Assembly: GCA_019059635.1 (NCBI GenBank)
Contig: JAGVRJ010000012.1
Coordinates: 124,001-188,000, forward strand
Source: Proales similis
Lineage: Eukaryota; Rotifera; Eurotatoria; Ploima; Proalidae
Reading direction: 5' to 3'
DNA length: 64,000 nt
Positions 23,617-35,354 of the stretch are shown here, one piece after another. The position numbers and the translations under genes are program-made. Each line of letters begins with the position of its first letter. The stretch's first letter is position 1. The notes beneath the pieces were generated by a model, which was given only the letters and a program-made list of their open reading frames with translations, did not search any database and was not told where the DNA came from.

Positions 23617-25838
23617 ATGAATATTGCTCGATTAAACCCAAACACTGCCCGTAAGTTTCCAGTCTGTTTCTTACTAGACCGGATTCTTATTATTGGCGAT
23701 TGCAGGTTACGGTCGATTGGCAACCTGTGCTAGACAAATTGTGCGTAATCATGTAACCACACACTACACGATTAAACCACGAGAGCAAGACGAACGATGG
23801 AAAGGTAGCTGATCATTTGACTGGTGAAAGAGTTTCTTCTGTCCAGAGCTTGATTCCTCCTCCAAGAGATCGACATGGAAAGAGTGGCCGATAAAACCGA
23901 CTTGATGATCGTCGGCGGAGGTCCTGGTGGACTCGCAGCGGCCATACGATTCAAACAGCTGTGTCGTGAGCACAACAAGGACTACCGAGTTTGTTTGGTG
24001 GAGAAAGCCCCGTATATTGGCGCACATACTTTGTCCGGAGCGTGCATTGAGACCCGGGCGCTGGACGAGCTTATTCCAGATTGGAAAGAGAGAGGCGTAA
24101 GAGCCGTGTTTATCTTCTTGTCTGCGTGAATATTCGATTTGAATTCAGCAACCTACTTAAGGCACCGTTGCACAATCCAGTAAAAAAAGACCGCTTCTAC
24201 TTTCTGACCGAAAAGTCAAAAATCCCGATCCCGATCTTCAAAGGGCTGCCCATGTACAATCACGGCAACTATATTGTCCGTCTGGGAAATTTCGTCAAAT
24301 GGCTTGGCGAACAAGCCGAAGAAGAGGGCGTGGAGATTTATCCAGGATACCCGGCATCAGAGATACTCTTTCACCAGGACGGCTCGGTTAAAGGGTGAGC
24401 GAGCAATCTTGACGGATCTGTAGTGTTTGCTAATCCGCTAGCCAGAGTGGCCACCGGTGACGTTGGCATCGCCAAGAATGGTGCTCCAAAGGAAACCTTT
24501 GAGCGAGGAATGGAGTTCCACGCCAAATCGACCATATTCTCAGAGGGCTGCCACGGCCATCTAGCCAAGCAGCTATACAGCAAACTCAATCTGAGAACGA
24601 ACTGTGAACCGCAGACGTACGCGATCGGCCTCAAAGAATTGTGGGAGGTGGACGAGAGCAAGTTCGTCGAAGGCTTGGTCGAACACACTGTGGGATGGCC
24701 GCTGGTAATTTTCAATTTTCAAAATTCTTTCCAACAAAATTTGTCGACCGTTCATTCAAAGGGCTACAAACAATATGGAGGATCGTTTATCTATCACCTG
24801 CGCGACGAAGGAAAGTGCTACATTGTGCTCGGCCTAGTGGTAGTGTGATTTGGTCGCTTGAAACTTAAAAAAAAGGGTTAAATTGAAAACGGTCAGGTCG
24901 GACTTGATTACTCGAATCCTTATCTGAGTCCATATTTGGAATTTCAACGCTTCAAGCTGCATCCACATATTCGCGGTATGCTTGAGGGAGGAAAACGAGT
25001 GGGCTACGGCGCTCGAGCGTTGAACGAGGGCGGACTTCAATCGATCCCCAAACTGACTTTTCCTGGCGGCTGTCTGGTCGGTAAGTGGCCAATTTGAACT
25101 CTCGATTCCGGGCATTTGACACTGATTCGTTGACAAGGATGCAGTCCTGGTTTCATGAACGTTCCAAAGATCAAAGGAACCCACAACGCAATGAAGAGCG
25201 GAATGTTGGCCGCCGAGGCGGTCTTCAACACTCTAAATGGTGTAGACGACGAAAAGGCCTACAGTAGCGGTCTAGATCCGAACATGTACGAGCAAACTAT
25301 TCGCGACTCGTGGGTCTGGAAGGAGCTGAGTCAAGTGCGAAATGTGAGGCCATCATTTCACACTCCGCTTGGCATATTCGGCACAATGGCATACACAGGC
25401 TTGTTCACGGTGCTACTGCGAGGAAAAGAGCCTTGGACCCTGTCACACCACGGCGCCGATTATCACAAGCTGAAACCAGCTAGCGAATGCAAGCCGATCG
25501 AATACCCGAAGCCGGACAACGAGATCACCTTTGATCTCCTCTCGTCGGTCGCACTCACCAATACAAACCACGAACACGACCAGCCGGCTCATTTGACTCT
25601 AAAGGACGACAGGGTGCCCGAAGAGAGGAACCTGGCAATTTTCGACGGACCAGAGCAGCGATTCTGTCCGGCCGGAGTCTACGAATATGTGCCGACCGAG
25701 GACGGAAAGGGCAAGCGGCTGCAGATCAACGCCCAAAACTGCATTCACTGTAAAACTTGCGACATAAAAGATCCGAGTCAGAACATAAACTGGGTGACAC
25801 CTGAGGGCCCCGGAGGGCCATCTTACAACGGCATGTAA
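23617..25838 (+). CDS. ETFDH: electron transfer flavoprotein-ubiquinone oxidoreductase, mitochondrial
   Basis: Eight exons: 23617-23650, 23706-23804, 23867-24096, 24162-24394, 24446-24704, 24762-24839, 24897-25080 and 25138-25838. The enzyme sits on the inner mitochondrial membrane and passes electrons from ETF (fatty-acid and amino-acid oxidation) through FAD and a 4Fe-4S cluster to ubiquinone. The N-terminus [20 protein letters not shown] is a likely mitochondrial presequence. Visible are the FAD dinucleotide-binding motif [17 protein letters not shown], the family strings [52 protein letters not shown] and [13 protein letters not shown], and at the C-terminus the cluster ligands in FCPAGVYE and [13 protein letters not shown]. 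It ends PSYNGM as in vertebrates. Poly(A) signal at 25916-25921. Confidence 0.97.
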
Positions 25839-26160
25839 ATTCTCACATAAATACCATGCTCTTTTACTTGTCGCTTTCTAATTCTAATCAGCCACTCTGC
25901 AAAAAACCTACTTTGAATAAATAAAAGCAAATAAGCTGCGTGACCAAGTGGCGTCTTAATCAACTCTCCGACGACAAGGAGATGGGGTGATGTAAATAAA
26001 CTGAGAGGGAGATTAGCAAATAAACTGTGAAGCAGAAGCGAAGAGACTCAAAAACACAAGAATTTATTTATTTCTGTCTTGTCCAGCAGTAAATTAAAAG
26101 ATTTGTTGCAATTTTTCGCATGCTATCATTCTGAATTGTTCCTGAATTCCAAGGCTGAGC

Positions 26161-27378
26161 TTAGTTGAGAAAATGCTGCGGATCATAGAGGACTCCCTTG
26201 GAATAGGCTTCAAATCGCATGGCGATGTTCTCAACGTAAATTATCGGAGTAATTCGAATGTAATTGGTTCGAATGGCCGGCTGGAAGAGAACTTGGCTGA
26301 CTTGGTCATTTTCATCTGGCTCGAGAGTGTAGACACGGCTCACCAGGTGAGCGACGTCATTTAAATACTGAAACAGAATGGTCGTGACCGTCTCATTTGA
26401 CTGGGCTCGGCCCTGCACTTCCAGCATGTAAATGTCCGTGGTGTAGTTGAACAGAATTTCAATCTGCTCGTTGGGCACATCGTTTGTCTTGGGACACCAG
26501 GCGGCCTCTCGGTCACAAACGTCTTCTTTGCACACTCTTGCCTTGCTGAAGTCGCACTCTTCTTTGCTGCTTGTCGGAATCACTCGCTGAACGAATCCGG
26601 CCTCGAACAACGGCACAAAGATGGTCGCTGTGTATGTTTCAAAAAGTCAAAAACCACATTCATCAAAGCTGTTTGCTTGTTACCGTTGGGGAATGGCTTC
26701 TCCTCCATTTCGTCTATGGCCAACTGCTTTGGATTCTGGGTGCTTTGAATCGGTTCAGCGCTTGTTGTATCAGTTGTGCTCAATGTGCTAGATGAAGTGC
26801 TTGTGGTATCTGTGGTCGTCGTCGGGGCAGTGGTGCTCGTTTCCTTCTCGGTGGTTGCTGTGGTTGTTGTTGTCGTCGTCGTTGTTTGGGTCGACGTCGT
26901 GCTAGTCGTGCTGGTTGTAGTGGTCGGCGGTGTTGTACTAGACGTTGTGCTACTCGTCGTCGTTGTGGGAGGCGTTGTCGTGGTGGTCGTGGGCTCACTG
27001 GTGGTGCTCGTGGTTGTGCTAGTGCTGCTCTCTCTTGTAGTCGTCGGAGGTAGTGTTGTACTGCTCTCTGTACTCGGCGACTTGCTTGTGTCCTCTTTCT
27101 CTTCTGTTTCCTTCAGTTTTTTGCACTCAGGGTCGCAAAATGTCGGACACATGTTTATGAGCGCTTTTCTGTCGCAGTACTGGTCGAACATTTTCGGAGA
27201 GATGAGCTGACATGACGGATAGTCAGTGCAGTCTTCAGGTCCTAAATGAACAGAGAAAAAGGGGATTGAAACCATTTGGCGACTAGCAATTCAGCAATGA
27301 AAACCAAATCAAAATACCCTTCAGAGAGGCGGCCAGTATGAGGAGACTAGCGATCAGGACAAAGGTGATTGTTGCCAT
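26161..27378 (-). CDS. secreted mucin-like protein with N-terminal Cys-rich domain and C-terminal discoidin (F5/8C)-like domain
   Basis: Three exons, 27318-27378, 26684-27241 and 26161-26627, all joined at phase 1, give about 361 residues. The start MATITFVLIASLLILAASL is a signal peptide. A short six-Cys segment follows (EDCTDYPSCQL, QYCDRKALINMCPTFCDPEC), resembling a ShK-like toxin-fold module that is common in animal secreted proteins. Next comes a ~110-residue Thr/Ser/Pro tract, a likely O-glycosylated mucin stalk. The C-terminal ~150 residues contain two Cys pairs and end with TNYIRITPIIYVENIAMRFE, which fits the last strands of a discoidin/coagulation-factor C domain. It probably acts outside the cell in matrix, cuticle or mucus. 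Convergent with ETFDH, 322 bp between stops. Confidence 0.75.
26780..27090 (-). repeat. Thr/Ser-codon low-complexity tract
   Basis: Within exon 2 of the mucin-like gene the coding strand is an irregular array of ACA/ACC/ACG/ACT and AGC/TCA codons. Third positions vary, so this is selected protein composition rather than a pure trinucleotide expansion. Confidence 0.7.
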
Positions 27379-29517
27379 AATTGGTTTGGGTGACGTTGTT
27401 TTAAATCAAGTTTGAGGTGTTTGACGACTCGTTAAATAGGCACACAGACAGGCGAATGTAGAACGCGGGAGCTTTGCAAGAGCAGTAGACGCGGATTTGG
27501 AGCGGTTTAGGTGAGGACTAGGCGAACTATTGAGTCATTTTATACACGGGCATTTAATACGAGCATGTCCGGCCGGTCGATCGATTTCACACTTGCTGGG
27601 CACGACCGTTGTCGAACGTCATACGAAGCCTACGTGACCAAACGATCCTGTTTACTTTTGTAATTAGGCTAATAAAAGCTTAATGAAATCGGAGCGCCGC
27701 GCGTATGTGATACGCGCCGCTTTTATTTGGGATTAAATTGAGCCGCTCTGCTTTGGCCAAACTGAGCTCGAATGGTTCGATGAGCTCACTGCCGCCTTCT
27801 CTGCCGCTTGGCTAATGTATCACAACAATCTGTAATGCAAAATCGACACAATATACGTCAGCGCTCGTTTCTACTTTCGCCCATTTATCCTTTCCAAGTC
27901 CCGATATTGTCTTTCCAAGTGTCGATGGCGGCTGCCACTATGCCTCGTCCAATAAGCAAGCAAGCAATTTAACGAGCAAACCAGCGAGCCACGAAGCACT
28001 CTGATCTCATTGAAGCTTTAAACGCAATTAGGCGCGGCAAACGCTCTTATCGAAGCGAATGTCGATCTTGCATAAGAGAGATCACCGATTTTTGCATGCC
28101 TCTCTACACTTCTGACTGAATCAACCGTCTCATTTGCTTTGATTTGGAATAAATTGGGCCCGATCCGAGCGCGACAAAGAAGGCGCAAATAAGAGAAAGA
28201 GGCCAGAATGAATAAAATGCGTTGTAAAATCGGGTTGAAATCGAAAGCTCATGGGCACAATCGAAGCCGCAGGCTCTTTCATAAAACCCCAATGATCCTC
28301 TTCAACCTTAATTGATTCTGCAATGTCTGTTCGTGGGGGCTGTCTGCCACTTTCTTAATGCTTTCACGTCTTCGATCCTTTTTGTTCGCCTTTCCGCATT
28401 TGTTTTCATTTTTAATATTCATCGTCATCTTCTTCACAAGGCGCATCGTGTCTGTGTGTGTGTGCACTCGCGTGCGGGCAATCACTGATCTGCGTGGCTG
28501 AGCAGTTTGCTCAAACATTCCTTTTTGTTGTTCTTTTCTGTTTTTTTTTTCTGGTTCGCATTCAAATCCCGGGCGTATTGAGGATTCATTTCTTCGATTA
28601 AATTTCGAATTTTGATTTTCTCTCTATTATTACTTATTTATGAGAGAGCAGAGGTCGGTTTAATTCAGAGATGAAAAAACGATGAAATTAAGAGAGAGAG
28701 AGATGACGACGACGATCGCTCGAGTCTTTGACAGCAGTTTAAACAACAGTCAGTGTGGTAGTCGGACTCAATTTTGGATCGATGGCGTGCCTATTGCCAA
28801 ATGTTGTGCGAATCGATTTGAGGCAAACGACTGCACGATCGGTGGCCGCAATTTCTGTTTAAATAAGCATCGGGTCATATCCGTCTTTTGATCGCGTTTA
28901 TGACATGTGAGAGATTAAACGAGCAAACAAGCGGGCCGAGAGAGAGAGAGCAAGACGAGCAGAATGAGGAGAAGGAGGGAGAAAGGCGAGTGGGCATGAA
29001 AGCGTAGCAGCCTCTAACCCAGCACGCAAATCGATTGTAAAAAAAAAACTGCGGCAATTTTTATATTTTCAAATTACACGACTTAATTGAGGATGTGCCG
29101 TGACGAGTTTATTGACGCGTAGTTGCCAAACGATGCTCGCCTCATGTTCGAAATCAATGAGGGCCATATGAGCCAGAAGGCGAGCGCACAAGATCAATTA
29201 GGAGCAAATAGCGCACTGCCGTTACTTGTTTGCACGGATAGATCCTTCTGTTTAATTGAACATGAGAGAGAGAGAGCGTGCCCCAGTGCACGATCTATCT
29301 AGTCAGGCGAGCTAGATCGCGCTCACAGCAAAGGTAGCAAGAGCCAAACAGTGCGCAACAAGATTGGGCTTGCTCACCAGGCTGCGGCAAACGCTCTCGC
29401 TCTTACTCGTCTTTTAATAATATATTTTCCTCTGCGCTCAGTTGATTGTCGCGGTTGTCATCATTTCGTTCGGGCGACGATCTATTACGAACCGCAATAA
29501 ATCAATCGAGTGAAAAA
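27379..29517. other. non-coding interval between divergent genes
   Basis: About 2.1 kb separating the starts of the mucin-like gene and the TMEM272-like gene. It contains a GT run near 28452-28464 and GA runs near 28690, 28940 and 29265. Presumably it holds promoters. No coding region is supported. Confidence 0.5.
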
Positions 29518-31033
29518 ATGGATGAGTTTGTCGAGACCGACTGTGAATATGTGTTCAAGAAATTGAGAGCCATCGACACTTCAGGTATAGTAAATTTGAT
29601 GCCTTTTCGCCAGATTTCTCCTTTTTCTCATTACTTTGGCCCGGCGACGAACTTTGCCAGCGAGCGAGCGCCTCTTGATGCCGAAGGCCTCTCACTTGCT
29701 CACCATGCCATCTCTTGCCTGTTCTGCATTCTGCTTTGCCCTGCCGCTCTTTGCCTCTTTGGTGTGTTTGACTTTGAATTAACATGAAAGCGTCTTGTCA
29801 CATTTATTATTAATTAAAAGCGCTGCAGCACCGACCAAAGCAGTCAGATAGCGGCTCGTGCTTATTGTTGGTTTTCTCTGGCCCGCTTGCTCTTTGTGTG
29901 CAGCATCCGTTTGCATGTATTCTTGAATGTACCAGCTGGTTGGCCGTGTCGATATTGACGCCGAAGCAACAAACAAGCGATTTAATAAAAGCAGACTTAG
30001 GGCAGATAGGTCTTATGCGACGACGATGAACGCTAGATGACAAGCGAGATTAATGAAAAAAGCGGCATGCAACAGCACCAACACAAAGAGAGGAAGGAAG
30101 AATTAGCATCGAGTCGAATTTCTTCACCTTAGGAATAATTCGTCATTGTTCGTCTGCTTCCGTGCCCATTCCATATTTGTTTGGTTAATCTGCACAATGC
30201 TCCTAACGCCGCGTATTCGAGGTAAAGCGTCCCTCTAATGCCCTACTCTTTGCCCCAATTGTTGACGGTCCACCTAGTTTCCCATGTCCCTTGAATCAGA
30301 GTCTACTTCTATGCATTAAAATCAGAATTTTCCTTTTGCTCTCTCTCTCCCACTCTCTCAGTCTCACTCTTTGCCTCGCTATGGCCCTTGTACAACTCGC
30401 TAACGCTTTCTTTTTTTCGTTTCAAAGTGCTTTACATGCTTTTCCTGGTCGCTCTTCTCGCCATGCCGATCACCATGACTTACACGGGCGTGAAGAATCT
30501 GGAGAACTGTCCGATCGAGCCCAAGATTCCGATTTACTTATTTATTGGCGGCATGGTCGGCCTCGTCAAGCTGCTTCAAAATCTCTGGGAACAGTGGCGA
30601 ATAAGACGCAAAGAGAAAATCGACCAGAGCGACACGGTGGACGGCGACGAGTTCGACGCCGACTTCGGAGGCCGCGACACTATGGAACTGGGAAATTCCC
30701 TATTTATCAACTTTTCGTTCAGTTTGTTTCTACTCATTTGGTTCGGCTTCGGCAATTACTGGGTAAGCCAACTGCATTCTCACTCATCCAAGCCAGAGTT
30801 GTCCTCATCTCCTGCAGGTATTCAGAGTCTGGAAGCCCAGCTACAAACAGCCTCAGTACGAGGGCTCGTGGCGCTGGTGTGACAAAGCAGTCTACGAGCT
30901 TGCCTACACTCAAATCATAGCTGTCTATGTGCTGGCCGCTCTGTTTTTCTTTTTTGTTATTTGCTTGTGCATCTACTCCAAATGTCGACATTTGGGCGAC
31001 ACTGGCGATGGTGAGCTCGAGTCCGCAATTTAG
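29518..31033 (+). CDS. TMEM272-like four-span membrane protein
   Basis: Three exons: 29518-29584, 30428-30762 and 30818-31033. The first intron is 843 bp, long for this region. The product is about 205 residues. After a short cytosolic N-terminus come hydrophobic segments YMLFLVALLAMPITMTY, IPIYLFIGGMVGLVKLL, a charged loop with Asp/Glu, SFSLFLLIWFGFGNYWVFRV, and IIAVYVLAALFFFFVICLC. Family hallmarks are visible: TGVKNLENCPIEPKIPIYL with its Cys-Pro, and GNYWVFRVWKPSYKQPQY followed by WCDKAVYELAY. The family is expanded in invertebrates; molecular function is not established. Poly(A) signal at 31076-31081. Convergent with PGK, 334 bp between stops. Confidence 0.8.
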
Positions 31034-31367
31034 TCTCTTCGACGCTCAACACTTGCCGGTGCGGTGAGTCAATTCAATAAACTCGACACAATCGAACCAG
31101 CTTTCAATTCTTGTTAATAAATTATTCTTACGCTGCGCCCCATTCCTCTGGTTTCAGCCCCGAGTCGACTGACCCCTGATGCAGCCAAATTTGAACTAAA
31201 CTGAATTTTTATTTGACTTTCGGATGCTTGTCTGTTTTCTGTAAAATCTAATTCGCACACAAGTTTGAATACGGCTGAGCAGAACTAGTCATCAGGGCAT
31301 TTTGGCTACCAAGAGTCCTTGTGAAGGGTTGGCGAGATAATGAGCGGTTAAACATAGATGAGCTGAT

Positions 31368-32962
31368 CTAAAGATTAGCCGACAGAGCTTGAACACCCGG
31401 CAACACTTTGCCCTCGAGAAGCTCGAGCGAGGCGCCGCCTCCAGTGGAAACGTGCGAAACCTTGTCCTCTGTGTTCCACTTGGCGGCACAAGTAGCAGTG
31501 TCACCGCCACCAATTACTGTGGTCACTCCGTTCTGAGTCACTTGGACCACAGTGTCCATAATTTGCTTGGTTCCGTTCGCAAAGTTCTCGAACTCAAATA
31601 CACCGAGTGGCCCGTTCCAGACGATGAGCTTCGCTCGTCTAATCACCTCGTTGAAGGCTTTAACGCTCTCCGGTCCGCAGTCCAGACCCTATTCAATTTT
31701 GTTTGAACGATTTGCCAGCTCAAAGGCGAGGCGAGCCACTGACCATCCAGCCGTCGGCGATTCCAGTTTGAACAGTGGCACTGCCGACTTGTGCGTCTTC
31801 GGCAAACTTGTCCGCAGTCACAAAGTCTTTGGGCAAGTGAATCTGGACGTTTAGCTCTTGGGCGCGAGCCATCATTTTCTCAACATTTTTGGCTCCTTCC
31901 TCGTCGAACAGTGAGTTGCCGATCTTAAATTTTGCGATTACGTATCGATCATTTTGAGATTAAACAGCACAAATAGAGTTTACACTCATTCCGTGAATCA
32001 CTTTCAAGAAGGTGAACGCCATTCCACCGCAAATGATCAGTTCGTTTACTTTGCTAAGCAAACTTTCGATCAGCTGGATTTTATCGGAGACTTTGGCTCT
32101 AAACGTTGCCGATCAAAAAGGAGAACACCATTCGGTCTTTGATGCGTACTCACCCTCCAAGAATGGCCAGGAAAGGTCGATCGGGATTCTCCAGAGCTTT
32201 GGCAAAGTACTGAAGCTCTTTCTTCAGAAGAAATCCAGCGGCTCGTTGCGGCAAATCAACGCCAACCATTGAGCTAATTAACCATATAGAGCGAATCGTA
32301 GATGAAACTGCAATTCAACCAATGAGAGTACCTGTGGGCTCGATGGGCAGTGCCGAAAGCGTCGTTGACGTAGACGTCGCCGAGCTTGGTCAGCGAGCTG
32401 CGGAAGGCTTCAATCTGCTCTTTGGACGCTTTGGCCTTGTTGCCTTGTTCGTCCACGCCTTTGCCTTCCTCTTCCAAGTGGAAGCGCAAGTTCTCCAGCA
32501 GAATCACCGATCCCAGCTCGGGGTTGGCACACGCAGCTTCCACCTCGGCTCCGACACAATCAGTCAAGAACTTGACGGGACGCTCGATCAGCTTGGAGAG
32601 CTCATCGGCGACCGGCTGAAGGGTGTATTTGGCATTCACTCGGCCATCTGGTCGGCCCAAGTGGCTCATGAGGACAACTGCCTTGGCGCCGTTGTCCAGA
32701 GCGTATCGGATTGTTGGCAATGAGCCGACAATTCTAAATTTTTCCATTTTCTTTTTTATTCACAATCGCCGCCTGGCTGACTGGCTTACCTCTGATTGTT
32801 GGTGATCACAGAGCCTTTCATGGGCACATTGTAGTCGACTCTGTTTTAAATTGGTTGAAAATTTTAATTAAACTTGAAATGGATTGAGCTGGCCTACCGG
32901 ATAAGAACTCGCTTGTCCTTTACGTCCAGTTGATCAATGCTGAGCTTGTTTGAAATTGACAT
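31368..32962 (-). CDS. PGK1: phosphoglycerate kinase
   Basis: Seven exons: 32898-32962, 32790-32840, 32332-32733, 32154-32273, 31984-32098, 31744-31923 and 31368-31688, giving ~417 residues, the normal length. It is the glycolytic enzyme that transfers phosphate from 1,3-bisphosphoglycerate to ADP. Landmarks in order: VDYNVPMKG (substrate-binding strand), [111 protein letters not shown], and the nucleotide loop [20 protein letters not shown] ending [14 protein letters not shown]. One donor is an unusual ATG|GTCAGT after GIADGWM. It is transcribed divergently from VAMP7 with only 187 bp between start codons, so the promoter is probably shared. Confidence 0.97.
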
Positions 32963-33149
32963 GACGCGTGAAAAACTTAAAAATTCTCGACGAATTCGCT
33001 TTGTGGTAGTTTGAACAAATGGGAGAGAAATGTGGCTTATGCAGCTAGCTGGAGAGAGGAACGCTTCTACTTGATTATTACGCCGCATAATGAATGTGCT
33101 CCATGCGAATTAGTTCTTGAAAGCGCACTACGCAATTGGCAGTCAAGTA
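32963..33149. promoter_or_regulatory. putative bidirectional promoter of PGK and VAMP7
   Basis: The 187 bp between the divergent start codons must include both 5' untranslated regions and the promoter elements of at least one gene. No TATA box is obvious on either strand. This is inferred from spacing only. Confidence 0.4.
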
Positions 33150-34165
33150 ATGTCAAGAGGACAAGCAGGCGCTAGGTCGAACATGGCGTTCGAGGACGGC
33201 AGCGTCGACCCTTCACAGCAGATTTTGTTCGCGGTGCTAATTCGCGACCACGAGGTCTTGGTGCAGCACTCGTCTCGTCCAGGCAACTATGAGCAAGTTC
33301 TTGAGCAAATCCTGCCGCGCATCGTACGCACCAACGGCCTTAAAATGACATTCAACTTTGATGAGTTTTGTTTTCACTACGTTTACCACAATGCCATCGT
33401 TTACTCTTGCATCACGTTGAACGTAAGTGATTTATCAGCCTTTAGGCGGCATCTAGTAACCACTCTGTCTTATTCAAGACATTCGAGCGGCTGCGGGCGT
33501 TCAGTTTTCTGGACGACGTCAAGACAAAGTAGTAGCTTAGAGACTCGACCGACCGTTCGCACAGACTAAATTCTTGTTTAGATTTGAGACCAGATTTGAC
33601 AAGCGCATCCACACAGCTCTTCGGTTCGCCATTCAGACCGAGTTCCTGTCCAGTCTGGCCGAGCTGATGGTCTGTGTCGTCTCGTTTATTTCAATCGTAC
33701 TATGTTAATGGTTTTTTTTTTGAAATAGCAAAAACAAGAAAACAATCGCCTGGCCTTGGACAAGGTTGTCAAAGTGCAGAGGCAAGTAGACGAGACCAAG
33801 CAGATTTTGTGCGAGGATATCGACAAGCTGACTGAGCGAGGCGAACGCCTTCATTTGCTCGTCGACAAGAGCGAGCATCTCACCGAGAGCGTAAGATTGG
33901 CCAACACCGCTTCTCCTTATCTTATAAGGCCATCCCACCCCTGCAGGCTGTGTCATTCAAAGTCTCAAGCAGAACGTTGGCTCGCTCTCTGTACTGGCGC
34001 AATATAAAGTACACTTTGCTGGTATTGGCTCTTCTCTCGGTGAGTACGATCGAACTTTAATCGGCAACAATGCTCGCTAAACTGAGTTAAAAACCAAAGC
34101 TCGGCGCCTATTTTGTCATGGTTCTCGCTTGCGGCGGGTTCGGACTCGACCGATGCCTAAAATAG
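33150..34165 (+). CDS. VAMP7: VAMP7, longin-type R-SNARE
   Basis: Six exons: 33150-33422, 33479-33528, 33582-33669, 33729-33890, 33947-34039 and 34100-34165. From the ATG at 33150 the product is ~243 residues; a second in-frame ATG at 33183 gives ~232. VAMP7 drives fusion of late endosomes, lysosomes and secretory vesicles. The longin domain begins ILFAVLIRDHEVLVQHSS and includes FCFHYVYHNAIVYSCITLN. The SNARE motif is LDKVVKVQRQVDETKQIL through LTERGERLHLLVDKSEHL, with the ionic-layer Arg in RGERL. A C-terminal anchor follows (IKYTLLVLALLSLGAYFVMV) with a short luminal CGGFGLDRC end like vertebrate VAMP7. Unusually, 15-26 extra residues precede the longin fold; the family normally starts MAILFAV. 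Confidence 0.93.
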
Positions 34166-34549
34166 AATCGTCCTTTAATTTATCCGTGCGATTCACTTCA
34201 ATTATGTTATAAATGCAACTCAACAATCAAAGGGAACGATTCTGGCTTTTCAGGAATCTCAGCTCTTCGTCAATCATTTGCTTATTGGCTTATCATAATC
34301 TCCAATCACTTCATGCATTCATACATTATTTATTTATTTTGCTTTTTTTTTGCCAGGCAATAAAGGCTATCAAACAAGAGCAAATTTGTTCAAAGCTTCA
34401 GTTAGCAATCAAATGGCGCTTCTCAAGACGATTTAGTTAAACTGGAAAAGCGACCAGGAAACATGAGACTTGAGAGCAGAGCAAAGCAAAACAAGCGTCC
34501 TGTTCGAAGAGTTTAGTTTTATATCCGTTTGTTGGTTGTCGAGGCAAGA

Positions 34550-35354
34550 ATGGAAGAGTCAAAGCCCAGTGGCGTGTTGAACTTTCTACTTCATCTAGGT
34601 CAGGCGAAGGTGAGCGGTGAAGGCGAAGACGAACTGACGATGAGCGTTGACTATTGTTTGCTTCTGAAGCGCACTTATCGCACCGGTTGGGTGCTCAGGG
34701 GAGTGAAAGACGCAGAGAGTATTGCCGACCACATGTATCGCATGGCCATGATGGCTTACTTGGCACCGTCTCATTTAGATCGAACCAAGTAAGTCTTGAG
34801 TTACATTCCCCGCGTAGGTGTTTGGTTTCACCCGATCCACTTGCAAATCAGGTGTATTGAAATGTGTCTGGTTCATGACATGGCCGAGTGCATTGTGGGC
34901 GATTTGACGCCACGGGATGGCGTGGCCAAAGAGGAGAAAGCAGCTCGGGAAATGGTAGGCGTATGAAGACGAAAATCAATAATTGATGATAGAAAGAAAT
35001 GATTATTCCAAGGCGGCTACCGAACGCCTTGTCGGCTTTATTAAAGAGGAAGCTGGCTCTAGACGAATTAAGGAGCTTTACGACGAATATGGCAAGCACG
35101 AATCGGCAGAGGCGAAATTTGTCAAATCTCTCGATCTCATGGACATGTACATGCAAGCGTACGAGTACGAGCTTCTGCAGGATGTGAATTTGGATGAATT
35201 CTTCGTTCCGGTTGCCAAGCATCTCAGCGATGAGAGCGAGTTCTGCTCGCCTGTTAAAGAATGGCTTAGGGAGCTGATGCAACATCGAGCCAAACGCAAT
35301 AATTTGCTACCAGCCGATTCAAATAAAAACACAATTTTGCGTGACGTCCTCTAA
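34550..35354 (+). CDS. HDDC2: HD-domain 5'-deoxynucleotidase, HDDC2/YfbR-like
   Basis: Three exons: 34550-34788, 34852-34954 and 35013-35354, encoding ~227 residues. HDDC2 proteins remove the 5' phosphate from deoxynucleoside monophosphates using divalent metal held by HD-domain residues. The metal ligands are visible in ESIADHMYRMAMMAYL (His), CLVHDMAECIVGDLTP (His-Asp, then Glu/Asp) and later LDLMDMYMQAYEYE (Asp). The RTGWVLRGVKDAESIADH segment is a family signature. The C-terminal tail is longer than in the human protein. It lies 384 bp downstream of VAMP7 on the same strand; an AATAAA-type signal follows near 35385. Confidence 0.9.

Noticed and set aside
26776-27210. Val-rich open frame on the plus strand
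   Set aside because: It is the exact antisense of the Thr/Ser codon tract of the minus-strand mucin-like gene; ACN and AGC/TCN codons read backwards as GTN and GCT/GAN. The composition has no independent support.
28540-28580. tRNA-like T-arm string (GGTTCGCATTCAAATCCCGGGCG)
   Set aside because: No matching acceptor, D-arm or anticodon arm upstream, so not a tRNA gene.
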